From Novosphingobium resinovorum (GTDB lineage Bacteria; Pseudomonadota; Alphaproteobacteria; Sphingomonadales; Sphingomonadaceae): a stretch of DNA of 64,000 nucleotides. Position 1 is the stretch's first letter. Every line of letters starts with the position of its first letter. The translations under genes and the position numbers were made by a program. Below, piece after piece: positions 37,273 through 45,400 of this stretch. Location of the stretch: contig NZ_BSFC01000008.1 in assembly GCF_027922145.1 (NCBI RefSeq), forward strand, positions 1-64,000, in the 5' to 3' direction. The notes beneath the pieces were generated by a model that was not told the DNA's origin, searched no databases, and saw nothing but the letters and a program-made list of their open reading frames with translations.

Positions 37273-37950
37273 TCAAGACTTGAGGAAAGAGAAGTCCCTG
37301 ATATTCGGCCGGACTTGCCGGACTATCGCAGCTATCGTCCTGCGGTCTTCGTCGGACACGATGCCATAGACGATCAATGCGGCATCGTGCGTCATGCGGG
37401 CCACGAATTCGGCATCGTCCAAATCTTCCTGGACCCACAGGTCGATCACGCCGGAACTGTGCGTCAGCAATGCCAGTGCGACATCGTCACGCGAAAACGA
37501 TCCATCGCTCGGATGGTCGGACAAGTAACCGCGCTCGACCAGTCCTGCGAGACTGCGACGCCAGAAGTCCAAAGCGCGGTCGAGGTAGACCGGCCGCGCA
37601 CCCATGTCGCGCTCGCCCAGCTGGAACTTGTAGAGCGGGCGATAGAGACCCGGCCGCTCCACGAAGAGTTCCGCCGCGAACGTCATGGTGTGTATGGCGT
37701 AGAGGACCGGGTCCTTCTCCGAAACATCCGCTTCGCGGCCGCTGATGATCGCATCCAGGCACCGGTTCAGAAGGCTGTAGAGTACCGTCCCTTTCGATCC
37801 GAACAGGTTGTAGAACGTCGTCGGGCTGATCCCGACATGCTTGGCCAGCTGGTGCATCGTGAAGTCGGTACTGGATGTCGAAAGGATCAGCGCCTCGACG
37901 CTGTCGAGGATAAGGTCCTTGCGCTGGTCTTTCGGCAGCTTTCTCAACAT
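37273..37950 (-). CDS. TetR-family transcriptional regulator
   Basis: 225 aa. The HTH is TDFTMHQLAKHVGISPTTFYNLFGSKGTVLYSLL (residues about 28-60), followed by a helical effector domain. ATG 37950 is chosen because MLRKLPKDQRKDLILDS starts the TetR domain and the upstream extension shows no similarity. It appears to be the first gene of the ten-gene minus-strand operon running to 29601, so it likely controls it. A dyad TGTAATACGTTACA lies about 195 bp upstream. Confidence 0.88.
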   Translation of the reverse strand: MLRKLPKDQRKDLILDSVEALILSTSSTDFTMHQLAKHVGISPTTFYNLFGSKGTVLYSLLNRCLDAIISGREADVSEKDPVLYAIHTMTFAAELFVERPGLYRPLYKFQLGERDMGARPVYLDRALDFWRRSLAGLVERGYLSDHPSDGSFSRDDVALALLTHSSGVIDLWVQEDLDDAEFVARMTHDAALIVYGIVSDEDRRTIAAIVRQVRPNIRDFSFLKS

Positions 37951-38144
37951 TTCGGAATCCCGGCAGCACCTTCGGAATGCAGGCAATGTGTGAAGGTTAG
38001 CGCCAGAACACGACTTCGCAATCGTAACTCCTGCCACGGCCAATCAAACAGTAATTCGCTTTTCGACAGCGGAGCGAACATTTGCGAACGCTTCCGCTTC
38101 CTCAATCACCAAGGTCGGGTCCTTTTCGACCCTGTGCCTCGAAG

Positions 38145-38158
38145 TGTAATACGTTACA
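38145..38158. promoter_or_regulatory. Dyad TGTAATACGTTACA upstream of the TetR-led operon
   Basis: A 14-nt near-perfect palindrome in the 299-bp region between the aldehyde dehydrogenase stop and the TetR start. Apart from this dyad and the terminator, that region shows nothing coding. A related dyad lies at 28614-28627 near the SDR. Auto-regulation by the TetR protein is inference. Confidence 0.45.
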
Positions 38159-38199
38159 AAAACTCGGTCAATATGTTTATTATTATCTGTTTTCGAAAT

Positions 38200-38240
38200 G
38201 CCGGAGATTTCTCGCAGGGGTTCCGCAAGAAATCTCCGGC
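38200..38240 (-). terminator. Strong hairpin terminator after the aldehyde dehydrogenase
   Basis: A perfect 13-bp stem (38200-38212 with 38228-38240) around a 15-nt loop starts 10 bp after the aldehyde dehydrogenase stop codon on the minus strand and is followed by ATTTC. It separates this transcript from the TetR operon. Confidence 0.75.
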
Positions 38241-38249
38241 CCGCAGGCT

Positions 38250-39689
38250 TCACGCCATGACGTATATCGACTTGGTGTTCTGATAGGCTGCGATCGCCTC
38301 AGGCCCGAATTCCCGGCCGAGGCCGCTGGCCTTGATGCCGCCGAACGGCGCGCCCAGGGAAGGCATGTAGCCGTTCACGCCCACTGTGCCGCTGGCCACC
38401 TTGCGAGCGATCTGCGTGGCATGATCGCCGTCCGCGCTCCAGACCGAACCGCCGAGGCCGAACGCGCTGTCATTGGCGATGCGGATGGCTTCTTCCTCGC
38501 CGTCGTAGGGGATCACGGAAAGCACCGGGCCGAAGATTTCCTCCTGCGCGATGCGGGCTCCATTGTCGACGTCCGCGAAGATGGTCGGCTCCACGAACCA
38601 GCCCTGATTGGTCGACTGCGGACGGCCACCACCCGCGACAAGGCGCGCCTCCTGCTTGCCGATGCCGATGTAGCTTTCCACCCGGTCGCGGTGTGCGGCC
38701 GATGCCATCGGCCCTACCTGCGTCGCCGGATCGAGCGCATCGCCCACCACCAGTCCGTTCGCGAACTCGGCCAGCGCGCCGACCACTTCGTCATAGCGGC
38801 GACGCGGTGCCAGCACGCGTGTGCCGTTATAGCAAGCCTGCCCGTTGTTGAGCATGCTGGCCATCGGCACGCCCTGCAGGAACGCGCCGACATCGACGTC
38901 GTCGAGCAGGATCGCGGCGGACTTGCCGCCCAGTTCCAGCGTGACCGGGCGCAGCAGTTCGCCGCAGGTGCGCGCGATCGCCCGGCCCGCGCCGGTCGAT
39001 CCGGTGAAGGCGACCTTGTCGATGCCGGGGTGCGAGACGAGGTAGGCGCCGACATCGCGGTCGGCCGCGACCCAGTTGAGCACGCCTGCAGGCACACCCG
39101 CTTCCAGCGCCGCCTCGGCGAGCAGGTAGCTGTCGAGGATCGTGCCGGGTGAAGGCTTGATGACGACGGTGCAGCCCGCCGCCATGGCCGGAGCGATCTT
39201 GTTGAGCGCCAGCGTCACCGGGAAGTTCCACGGCACGATCGCGGCCACCACGCCGATGGCGGAACGCTCCACCAGCGTCTCCTTGCCCATCTGCGAAGGC
39301 CGCACGTCAGGCGCGCCGAGGCCTTCGGCAAGCTGCGCGTAATACTGCACGACGCCTGCGCCGAACTGCCCTTCCAGCAGCGTGCTGAGACCGATCGGCA
39401 TGCCGTTCTGCGCACTGACGGTGCGGGCGATCTCATCCCCCCGCGCCGCGACGGCGGCGACGAAGCGCTGCATGACCGTCGCGCGATCCGCCGGGCTGGC
39501 ATCGGTCCAGCCCGAGCTTTCGAAAGCCTTGCGCGCTGCAGCCACCGCCACATCAACGTCGGCCTCGACTGCTTCGGGCGCGCTGCCGTATTCCTCTCCA
39601 GTTGAGGCGTTTACCAGCGTGAAGCGGCGGTCACTGGCGGGGGAAACCCACTGGTTGCCGATGAAGAAGGCGTCCTTGGATATCGTCAT
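38250..39689 (-). CDS. Aldehyde dehydrogenase, NAD(P)+-dependent (XylC-like role)
   Basis: 479 aa. Catalytic Cys286 is in NNGQACYNGTR, the general base Glu252 is in LELGGKS, the oxyanion Asn is in PWNFP, and the nucleotide motif is FTGSTGAG. It should oxidise an aldehyde to a carboxylate. The gene lies 29 bp downstream of the XylA-like reductase, so the natural substrate is the aldehyde from methyl-group oxidation, as for benzaldehyde or cuminaldehyde dehydrogenases (inference). ATG 39689 is preferred because AAGAGG is then 9 nt upstream; an ATG at 39698 touches that site. Confidence 0.9.
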   Translation of the reverse strand: MTISKDAFFIGNQWVSPASDRRFTLVNASTGEEYGSAPEAVEADVDVAVAAARKAFESSGWTDASPADRATVMQRFVAAVAARGDEIARTVSAQNGMPIGLSTLLEGQFGAGVVQYYAQLAEGLGAPDVRPSQMGKETLVERSAIGVVAAIVPWNFPVTLALNKIAPAMAAGCTVVIKPSPGTILDSYLLAEAALEAGVPAGVLNWVAADRDVGAYLVSHPGIDKVAFTGSTGAGRAIARTCGELLRPVTLELGGKSAAILLDDVDVGAFLQGVPMASMLNNGQACYNGTRVLAPRRRYDEVVGALAEFANGLVVGDALDPATQVGPMASAAHRDRVESYIGIGKQEARLVAGGGRPQSTNQGWFVEPTIFADVDNGARIAQEEIFGPVLSVIPYDGEEEAIRIANDSAFGLGGSVWSADGDHATQIARKVASGTVGVNGYMPSLGAPFGGIKASGLGREFGPEAIAAYQNTKSIYVMA

Positions 39690-39718
39690 CGTGGTCATCC
39701 TCTTGTGGTATGGGGGTG

Positions 39719-40774
39719 TCAGGCGCGCGCACCGGCGGCCGAACTGGCATCGGTAAACTTGTCGTAGTGAATGGCGTCCAGCGCGACGCCCTGCGCCGTC
39801 AGTTCGGCGACGGCGGCATCGATCATCGGCGGCGGGCCGCACATATAGGCCTGCAGATCCTGCGATCCGCCGAGTTCGGCGATGGCGTCGGCGATCTCCC
39901 GCGTGACCAGACCGTGGCGGACGCCTTCGACCTGCTCTTCGGACAGGACCGGCCGAAACAGGAACTTACCCTCCCAGCGAGCAGCTATCGCTGCAATGTC
40001 TTCAAGACAGTAGAGATCGCGCTCTCCGCGCCCGCCGAACAGCAGCACGACGTCGCGCGCCACGTTGCGGGCAGCCGCATCTTGCAGCAGGCTCATCAGC
40101 GGCGACAGACCGCTCCCGCCGCCGACCAGCAGGATGGGCCCCTCGCCCGGCCGCAGCCAGAACCCGCCGTGCGCGCCCTCGATGGCGAATTCGGTGTCTG
40201 CCAGTTCGCCTGCGAACAGCGCCTCGGTGAAAGCGCCGCCCGGCACGCGGCGGACGAATGCGGACACCGTCCGGCTGCCTTCCGGCGCAGGGGCATGGCA
40301 GAACGAATAGGACCTGTGCCCCGGCCCCGAAGGCCACCGCACGTTCATGTACTGCCCGGCCTTGAAGCGCAGCGGCGCATCGACCTGCCAGGTCACCTTG
40401 CGGATGTCGTGCGTCAGATCCTGCACCGAAACAATTCGGCCGCCAACCGTCACCGGCGCCTCCTCCGCATCCGGCAGATCGACCTCGATGCGCAGATCCG
40501 ATTCGGGGATCGCCTGGCAAGCCAGGATATAGCCCGCCTGCAGTTCCTCGCGGCTCAGCGTGTAGCCGAACGGCGTTATCGCATCGACCTTCCCCGAGAG
40601 CAGCCGCGACCGGCAACTGCCGCAAGTGCCGACCGTGCAGTCGTGCGGATAGGCCAGCCCGTTTTCGAGCGCCTGCTCCAGCACCGTCTTGTTCCGACCG
40701 ACCGAGAAGGTCGCCCCCGAAGGGACAAGCTCCACCTGCGGCTCGGGCTTCTTGCCGAATAGCTTCTTGAACAT
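39719..40774 (-). CDS. xylA: XylA-like electron-transfer reductase ([2Fe-2S] ferredoxin plus FAD/NADH domains)
   Basis: 351 aa, nearly the same length as XylA (350) and with the same order. The plant-type ferredoxin domain has Cys46, Cys51, Cys54 and Cys86 (CTVGTCGSC...ILACQ). The FAD domain has RSYSFCHAP, and the NAD domain has LLVGGGSGLSPL and MCGPPPMIDAA. It passes electrons from NADH to a membrane hydroxylase. It is the only such reductase in the window, so it probably serves both XylM-like proteins although they lie 12 and 19 kb away. It might also supply the Rieske oxygenase. ATG 40774 is chosen from the family start MFKKLFGKK. Confidence 0.92.
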   Translation of the reverse strand: MFKKLFGKKPEPQVELVPSGATFSVGRNKTVLEQALENGLAYPHDCTVGTCGSCRSRLLSGKVDAITPFGYTLSREELQAGYILACQAIPESDLRIEVDLPDAEEAPVTVGGRIVSVQDLTHDIRKVTWQVDAPLRFKAGQYMNVRWPSGPGHRSYSFCHAPAPEGSRTVSAFVRRVPGGAFTEALFAGELADTEFAIEGAHGGFWLRPGEGPILLVGGGSGLSPLMSLLQDAAARNVARDVVLLFGGRGERDLYCLEDIAAIAARWEGKFLFRPVLSEEQVEGVRHGLVTREIADAIAELGGSQDLQAYMCGPPPMIDAAVAELTAQGVALDAIHYDKFTDASSAAGARA

Positions 40775-40862
40775 GGTCCTATCCCAAATCGGCCGATTCT
40801 CGGTGGTCCGGCTTACGATCCAACTATCAGCGGATGCTGCAAAGCACAAACTCGTAAATCTG

Positions 40863-40868
40863 TTGACA
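40863..40868 (+). promoter_or_regulatory. Consensus -35 box TTGACA upstream of the TonB receptor
   Basis: A TTGACA hexamer stands 77 bp upstream of the receptor start. A CATAAT at 40883-40888 is too close (14 nt) for an ideal -10, so the exact promoter is unsure. The TGCGT-like dyad follows at 40890. Confidence 0.3.
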
Positions 40869-40889
40869 TTCGATTCGAGCTACATAATT

Positions 40890-40908
40890 TACGTATCAAG
40901 GTCACGCA
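40890..40908. promoter_or_regulatory. Operator-like dyad TACGT-N9-ACGCA (site 3)
   Basis: The same 5-N9-5 layout as sites 1 and 2, with one base changed in the left arm and flanking T/A pairs kept (TTACGT...ACGCAA). It lies in the divergent region between the XylA-like gene and the TonB receptor. Confidence 0.5.
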
Positions 40909-40944
40909 AAAAACGTAAAAGTGATCTGGGAATGGGAGAACAGC

Positions 40945-43545
40945 ATGAAAGCGATTCGCTGCGTGAGCATCTGCGCGCTCGCCGTCGGACTCACCTCGCC
41001 TGCCTTCGCACAGGAAAGCCAGGATACTGCCAGCCAAGGCGGCCTGCACGAGATCATCGTCACCGCCACCAAACGCTCCGAAAACCTGCAGGACGTGCCG
41101 GTCGCGGTTTCGGCGATCTCGTCTGAAACGCTGCAGTCCAAGGGCGTGTTCGAGACCTCCGACCTCAATGCCTCGATGCCGAACCTGCAGGTGTCCTCGC
41201 CCTATGGTTCGCAGCAACCGAACTTCTCGCTGCGCGGCGTCGGCGTCGGCACCGAATTCAACGCGAACGCCGCCTCGCCCGTCGGCGTCTATGTCGACGA
41301 GGTCTATCAGGCGTTCCGTTCCAGCCACGGCCAGCAGCTCTACGATCTCGAGCAGATCGAGGTCGTGCGCGGCCCGCAGGGCACGCTTTACGGCCGCAAC
41401 ACCACTGGCGGCGCGATCAACTTCATCACCCGCAAGCCCAAGCTCTCCGGCACCAACGGCTATGCCACCATCGGCTACGGCAATTACAACCGGATCAACG
41501 GCGAGGCCGCGATCGAAGTCACGCCGGTGGAGGACAAGGTCGGCATCCGCATCGCCGGAACTTACGTCGATTCCGACCCCTACTTGCGCAACCGTCTGGC
41601 GCCCGGCTTGAACACTTCGGCAGCGGGCGGTGCATCGGGGCTGAACCAGGTGAATGACCGCTCGCCGGGCGGCACCAAGAGCTACGGCATTCGCGGCACC
41701 CTGCGGATGAAGCCGACCGATACGCTCGATATCACGCTCAAGGGTTACTACGCCAAGGCCGTCGGCGGCACAGAGCCACCGCTGCCGACCGGGCAGTCGA
41801 AAACCAGCGACGTCATCGATTATACTTCGCCCAATTTCCTGCTCGGCGGCCTGTTCGGATCGCTCGCCCCGGCGGGTCTGCTTCCGGCTTCGTACAGCCA
41901 GTCGGGCGAAGGACTCGGCCTCAAGGAGATCCAGGCCGACACCATCGGCAAGGCGCTGACCCGCTCGGAAGGTGTCGTTCTGACGGTCAAGGCGGAACTG
42001 GGCGACTCGCTCGATCTGGTTTCGGTCAGCGGCTACGATTCCGGGCGTTACCTGCAGTCGATCACCGACTGCGACGGCACGCCGCTGCGCATGTGCGCGA
42101 TCGGCTATCAGTCCAACTTCAATGCCTTCAACCAGGATCTGCGCTTCGTGCTCGACCGGCAAGCGTTCAAGCTGATCCTGGGCGGCGGATACGGCCGCGA
42201 CTCGATCACGGCGGACAACCGCCCGGACTTCTTCAATTTCCTGAGCGACGTGCGCGCGGCGGTCGGCCTGCCAGACACGTATTTCAACCCGGGCGGCGCC
42301 TTCAACGGCACGGCGCTTTCGGCTGGCTCCCTGCCCACCGGCATCCGCGCGACGAACCATTCCAAGCAGAAGCGCACCAGTTGGGCCCTCTACGGCGAGG
42401 GCAGCTACGAGATCACGCCGACCCTGAAACTGACGGCGGGCCTGCGTTACACGATCGACAAGACACGCTTCATGGACGGCATCACGACCTATTACGACGA
42501 TGCCGGCAATGCGCGGATGATCACCGTGTCGGACTTCAACGATCCGGCGCTGGGCAACACCTACTTCATCGAGCCGGTGCGCGACGAAGCCGGCAACATC
42601 GTCATCCCGTCCTACCGCGACCTCGGCGTGCCGATGCCCGGCGGGCTTGAGCGCAGCGGCAAATCCAAGAAGTTCACCGGCCGCGCGATCCTCGACTGGA
42701 AGCCGGTCGACGACGTGATGCTCTATGCCAGCTTCAGCCGCGGCTACCGGGCGGGCACCTTCAACGGCCTCGCCTACGGCAGCGCCAATCAGGTCTACTT
42801 CGTGCGGCCAGAGCAGGTGAATGCCTACGAGATCGGCTTCAAGTCTCGCTTCCTCAACAACCGGGTGCAGGTCAACGGCGCGTTCTTCTACTACGATTAC
42901 AAGGGGCAGCAGGGTCAGGTGGTGGATAATACCGCCACTGCCAACCTCATCGCGCTCGACGGCACCCTCAAGGGCTTCGAGGCGGACATCCAGTTCGCCG
43001 CCACCGACCGCCTGACGCTGACCGCGTCGGTCGGCATCCTCGACAGCAAGTACAAGGGATACGATCAGGCCGCCTGCGCCGCCAAGGATCTGTCCGGGCA
43101 ATTTCCCGCGCAGGACGGCTCGTGCGTCCAGACCTCGGGCGGCAACGTCAGCGTCGGAGGCAATCCCTTCCCTTATGCCGCCAAGTCCTCGCTCAACTTC
43201 GGGTTCGACTGGGACGCGGCGGAACTGGGCGGCGGCACCATCAAGCTACACGGCGATGCCTCGTACACCGGCCGGTATTACTTCGACTCGTTCAAGGACT
43301 ATAGCCGCGGCCCGCTCCCGAGCGTCGCCAGCGGCAAGTTCGGCGAGGGCAACGGCGACTACTGGCTGCTGAACGGGCGCATCTCCTACGATACGCCGCG
43401 CTACACGATCTCGGTCTGGGGCAAGAACCTGACCAACAAGGTCTATTACCCTTACGGCATCTCGCTCGAAAACCTGTTCGGCAACGGCTACCGCGTGCGC
43501 GGCCTGCCACGCACGTACGGCATCGAGGCGACGATGCGCTTCTGA
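40945..43545 (+). CDS. TonB-dependent outer-membrane receptor (large)
   Basis: 866 aa. The signal peptide MKAIRCVSICALAVGLTSPAFAQ is followed by EIIVTATKRSENLQDVPVAVS (TonB-box region), plug motifs FSLRGVGVGTEFN and VVRGPQGTLYGRNTTGGAINFIT, and a barrel ending PRTYGIEATMRF. It is larger than the other two receptors. ATG 40945 follows GGGAGAA; a GTG eight codons earlier is not needed. Divergence from the XylA/XylC-like genes and the shared dyad suggest co-induction with the methyl-oxidation enzymes. A terminator follows directly. Confidence 0.93.
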   Translation: MKAIRCVSICALAVGLTSPAFAQESQDTASQGGLHEIIVTATKRSENLQDVPVAVSAISSETLQSKGVFETSDLNASMPNLQVSSPYGSQQPNFSLRGVGVGTEFNANAASPVGVYVDEVYQAFRSSHGQQLYDLEQIEVVRGPQGTLYGRNTTGGAINFITRKPKLSGTNGYATIGYGNYNRINGEAAIEVTPVEDKVGIRIAGTYVDSDPYLRNRLAPGLNTSAAGGASGLNQVNDRSPGGTKSYGIRGTLRMKPTDTLDITLKGYYAKAVGGTEPPLPTGQSKTSDVIDYTSPNFLLGGLFGSLAPAGLLPASYSQSGEGLGLKEIQADTIGKALTRSEGVVLTVKAELGDSLDLVSVSGYDSGRYLQSITDCDGTPLRMCAIGYQSNFNAFNQDLRFVLDRQAFKLILGGGYGRDSITADNRPDFFNFLSDVRAAVGLPDTYFNPGGAFNGTALSAGSLPTGIRATNHSKQKRTSWALYGEGSYEITPTLKLTAGLRYTIDKTRFMDGITTYYDDAGNARMITVSDFNDPALGNTYFIEPVRDEAGNIVIPSYRDLGVPMPGGLERSGKSKKFTGRAILDWKPVDDVMLYASFSRGYRAGTFNGLAYGSANQVYFVRPEQVNAYEIGFKSRFLNNRVQVNGAFFYYDYKGQQGQVVDNTATANLIALDGTLKGFEADIQFAATDRLTLTASVGILDSKYKGYDQAACAAKDLSGQFPAQDGSCVQTSGGNVSVGGNPFPYAAKSSLNFGFDWDAAELGGGTIKLHGDASYTGRYYFDSFKDYSRGPLPSVASGKFGEGNGDYWLLNGRISYDTPRYTISVWGKNLTNKVYYPYGISLENLFGNGYRVRGLPRTYGIEATMRF

Positions 43546-43553
43546 CGGTGACT

Positions 43554-43583
43554 GGGGCGGGGCCGATGGTCCTGCCCCTTTTT
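43554..43583 (+). terminator. Rho-independent terminator after the TonB receptor
   Basis: An 8-bp GC stem with one G-U pair (43554-43561 with 43571-43578) is followed directly by five T residues, a classical intrinsic terminator. Confidence 0.8.
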
Positions 43584-43620
43584 CATGACCTTACGACAAC
43601 GAGAAAAATGGGAGAGTGCC

Positions 43621-44328
43621 GTGGAGAACCCCTACAAGTACGTCCGGATATGCGCATGGGGAGGCCCGATCCTCCTGATCGTCACCATCATCTTCTGGGG
43701 CATTCTGGGGCGCAACATTCCGCCCTACTCCGCCGGGCTTTCCGCCGCCGAGTTCAAGGCGCAGTTCGCCCCGGTGGCGGACCAGATTCGCGTCGGCATG
43801 ACCGTGACGATCGCCTGCTCCGTCCTCTACTTCGTGTGGGGACTGGCGATCACCAAGGTCATGGAGAAAGTCGAGCGGCACAACAACGTGCTCTCCACCC
43901 TGCAGTTGTGGGGCGCCGGGTTCACGACCCTGATCTTCGTCATTCCCTGCGGCATCTGGCTGACCGCCACCTTCCGCGCCGACACGCTGGAGCCCGGCAC
44001 GCTGCAGATCCTGTTCGATCTGGGCTGGATGATCTTCGACCTCGCCTACTCGCTCACCACCCTGCAGATGGTGGCGCTGGGCGTGTGCTTCCTTTCGGAC
44101 CGGCGCCAGGTGCCGCTGTTCCCGGCCTGGGTCAGCTGGTTCAGCATCTGGGTGGGCGTGATGTTCGTGATCGAGGCGCTCAACCCGTTCTTCAAGACCG
44201 GCCCGTTCTCGCGCAGCGGCACCGTCAATTACTGGCTCGAGTTCTCGATCTTCTTCCTCTTCATGGCGATCATATCGGTCTATCTGTTCAAGGCGATCGA
44301 CCGTCTGGTCCGGGAAGAGGCGCCCTGA
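43621..44328 (+). CDS. Six-helix membrane protein of unknown function
   Basis: 235 aa with six predicted membrane helices (about residues 12-32, 55-80, 92-118, 130-158, 165-190 and 205-227). I do not recognise the family. The start GTG 43621 is chosen because GGAGAG precedes it; an ATG 36 bp earlier lies close to the terminator without a ribosome-binding site. It is followed after 2 bp by NorE-like and NorF-like genes, so it probably forms a membrane complex or pathway with them. Its histidine content is too low for a heme-copper oxidase catalytic subunit. Confidence 0.7.
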   Translation: MENPYKYVRICAWGGPILLIVTIIFWGILGRNIPPYSAGLSAAEFKAQFAPVADQIRVGMTVTIACSVLYFVWGLAITKVMEKVERHNNVLSTLQLWGAGFTTLIFVIPCGIWLTATFRADTLEPGTLQILFDLGWMIFDLAYSLTTLQMVALGVCFLSDRRQVPLFPAWVSWFSIWVGVMFVIEALNPFFKTGPFSRSGTVNYWLEFSIFFLFMAIISVYLFKAIDRLVREEAP

Positions 44329-44330
44329 CC

Positions 44331-44930
44331 GTGCATGGCCAGCCAGGCGCGGGCAACCTGCGCGAACGCGACCGGACGCTGCCCGGCGATCCGGGCGTGT
44401 TCTTCTTCATCACGGCGGACATGGCGATGTTCGCGGTGTTCTTCCTGCTGTTCATGGTTGGGCAGTTCCAGGACCCGGAAGGCTATCGCGCCTCACGCGC
44501 GGCGCTCGACCCGGTGCTGGGGCTGACGAACACGCTGATCCTCGTCTTCAGCGGCTGGTGGATGGTCCGCGCCGTCGAAGCCGGGCGCGAGGGCGACTGG
44601 CGGCACGCCCGGACGCGGGTGCTGGCGGCAATGCTTTTCGGCTCCGCCTTCGCCCTGACCAAGGGCTACGAATACTACGCCAAGGTCTCTGCCGGCGTCA
44701 CGCTGACCTCCAGCGAGTTCTTCGGCTACTACTTCGCCTTCACCGGCATCCACTTCCTGCACTTCGTGCTCGGAATCGGCGTGCTGGCGGTCACCGTAGG
44801 CAAGCTCGCCAAGCCCGAAGGCGCGAAAACGCTGGTCTGGCTGGAGAGCGCCGCCGCCTACTGGCACATGGTCGACCTGCTGTGGATGGTGCTGTTTCCC
44901 ATGCTCTACCTTGCGGGAGGCACGGCATGA
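44331..44930 (+). CDS. Cytochrome c oxidase subunit III-like protein (NorE type)
   Basis: 199 aa and five predicted helices. PGDPGVFFFITADMAMFAVFFLLFM, the FALTKGYEYYAKV helix and GIHFLHFVLGIGVL...YWHMVDLLWMVLFPMLYL match the heme-copper oxidase subunit III family, especially the short NorE form. NorE helps nitric oxide reductase assembly or activity in denitrifiers. No norC, norB or oxidase subunit I gene is present in the window, so its partner is elsewhere or its role is different. The start is GTG 44331. Confidence 0.82.
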   Translation: MHGQPGAGNLRERDRTLPGDPGVFFFITADMAMFAVFFLLFMVGQFQDPEGYRASRAALDPVLGLTNTLILVFSGWWMVRAVEAGREGDWRHARTRVLAAMLFGSAFALTKGYEYYAKVSAGVTLTSSEFFGYYFAFTGIHFLHFVLGIGVLAVTVGKLAKPEGAKTLVWLESAAAYWHMVDLLWMVLFPMLYLAGGTA

Positions 44931-45253
44931 GCGGCCGCTTCGGCAGTACCGCCACCCTGCTCGCTCTCGCCGCGCTGTCTGTGGGCAGCTTCCTGCTCGT
45001 CGAAACGGAAGCGGCGTCCCTTGTCGTCGGCCTTGCCGCCGTCGCGATCGCACTGGTCAAGGCGTCGCTGATCCTGAACCGCTTCATGCATCTGGAATGG
45101 CGCCACCGGCCTTTCGCGCCGCTGCTGCTCGCCTGGCTCGGTATCGTCGGCGTCATCCTCGGCGGAGGACTATGCGCTTTGCCCTGGAAGGCTCCGACGC
45201 ACATTCCTGTCGCCGTGAATGACAGGACTCTTCCCTTCGAGATAATAAAGTGA
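44927..45253 (+). CDS. Cytochrome c oxidase subunit IV-like small membrane protein (NorF type)
   Basis: 108 aa with three predicted helices. The ALVKASLILNRFMHLEWRHRPF core is typical of prokaryotic subunit IV/NorF proteins. The ATG overlaps the NorE-like stop (ATGA), so the two are made together. It shares the orphan status of its partner. Confidence 0.75.
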   Translation: MSGRFGSTATLLALAALSVGSFLLVETEAASLVVGLAAVAIALVKASLILNRFMHLEWRHRPFAPLLLAWLGIVGVILGGGLCALPWKAPTHIPVAVNDRTLPFEIIK

Positions 45254-45347
45254 TTAACTGGTTTAGAGGCGGTTCCTGGAATCGCTCGGCCGTATTGCCA
45301 TCTGTGCCGTCTCCCGGCGCAGCACGGCGTTAGCGGACACGGACAAT

Positions 45348-45370
45348 GGCGCCGGCAACAAGCCGGCGCC
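45348..45370. terminator. Hairpin between NorF-like and crotonase-fold genes
   Basis: A perfect 9-bp GC stem (45348-45356 with 45362-45370) with loop AACAA and no T-run. It is 30 bp upstream of the next start, so it may be a weak terminator or a leader hairpin. Confidence 0.45.
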
Positions 45371-45400
45371 GATATGAGAATGACGGAGAGTTTGTCCTCG

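Noticed and set aside
40813..43101. 762-codon minus-strand open frame
   Set aside because: It is antisense to the large TonB receptor and has no recognisable fold.
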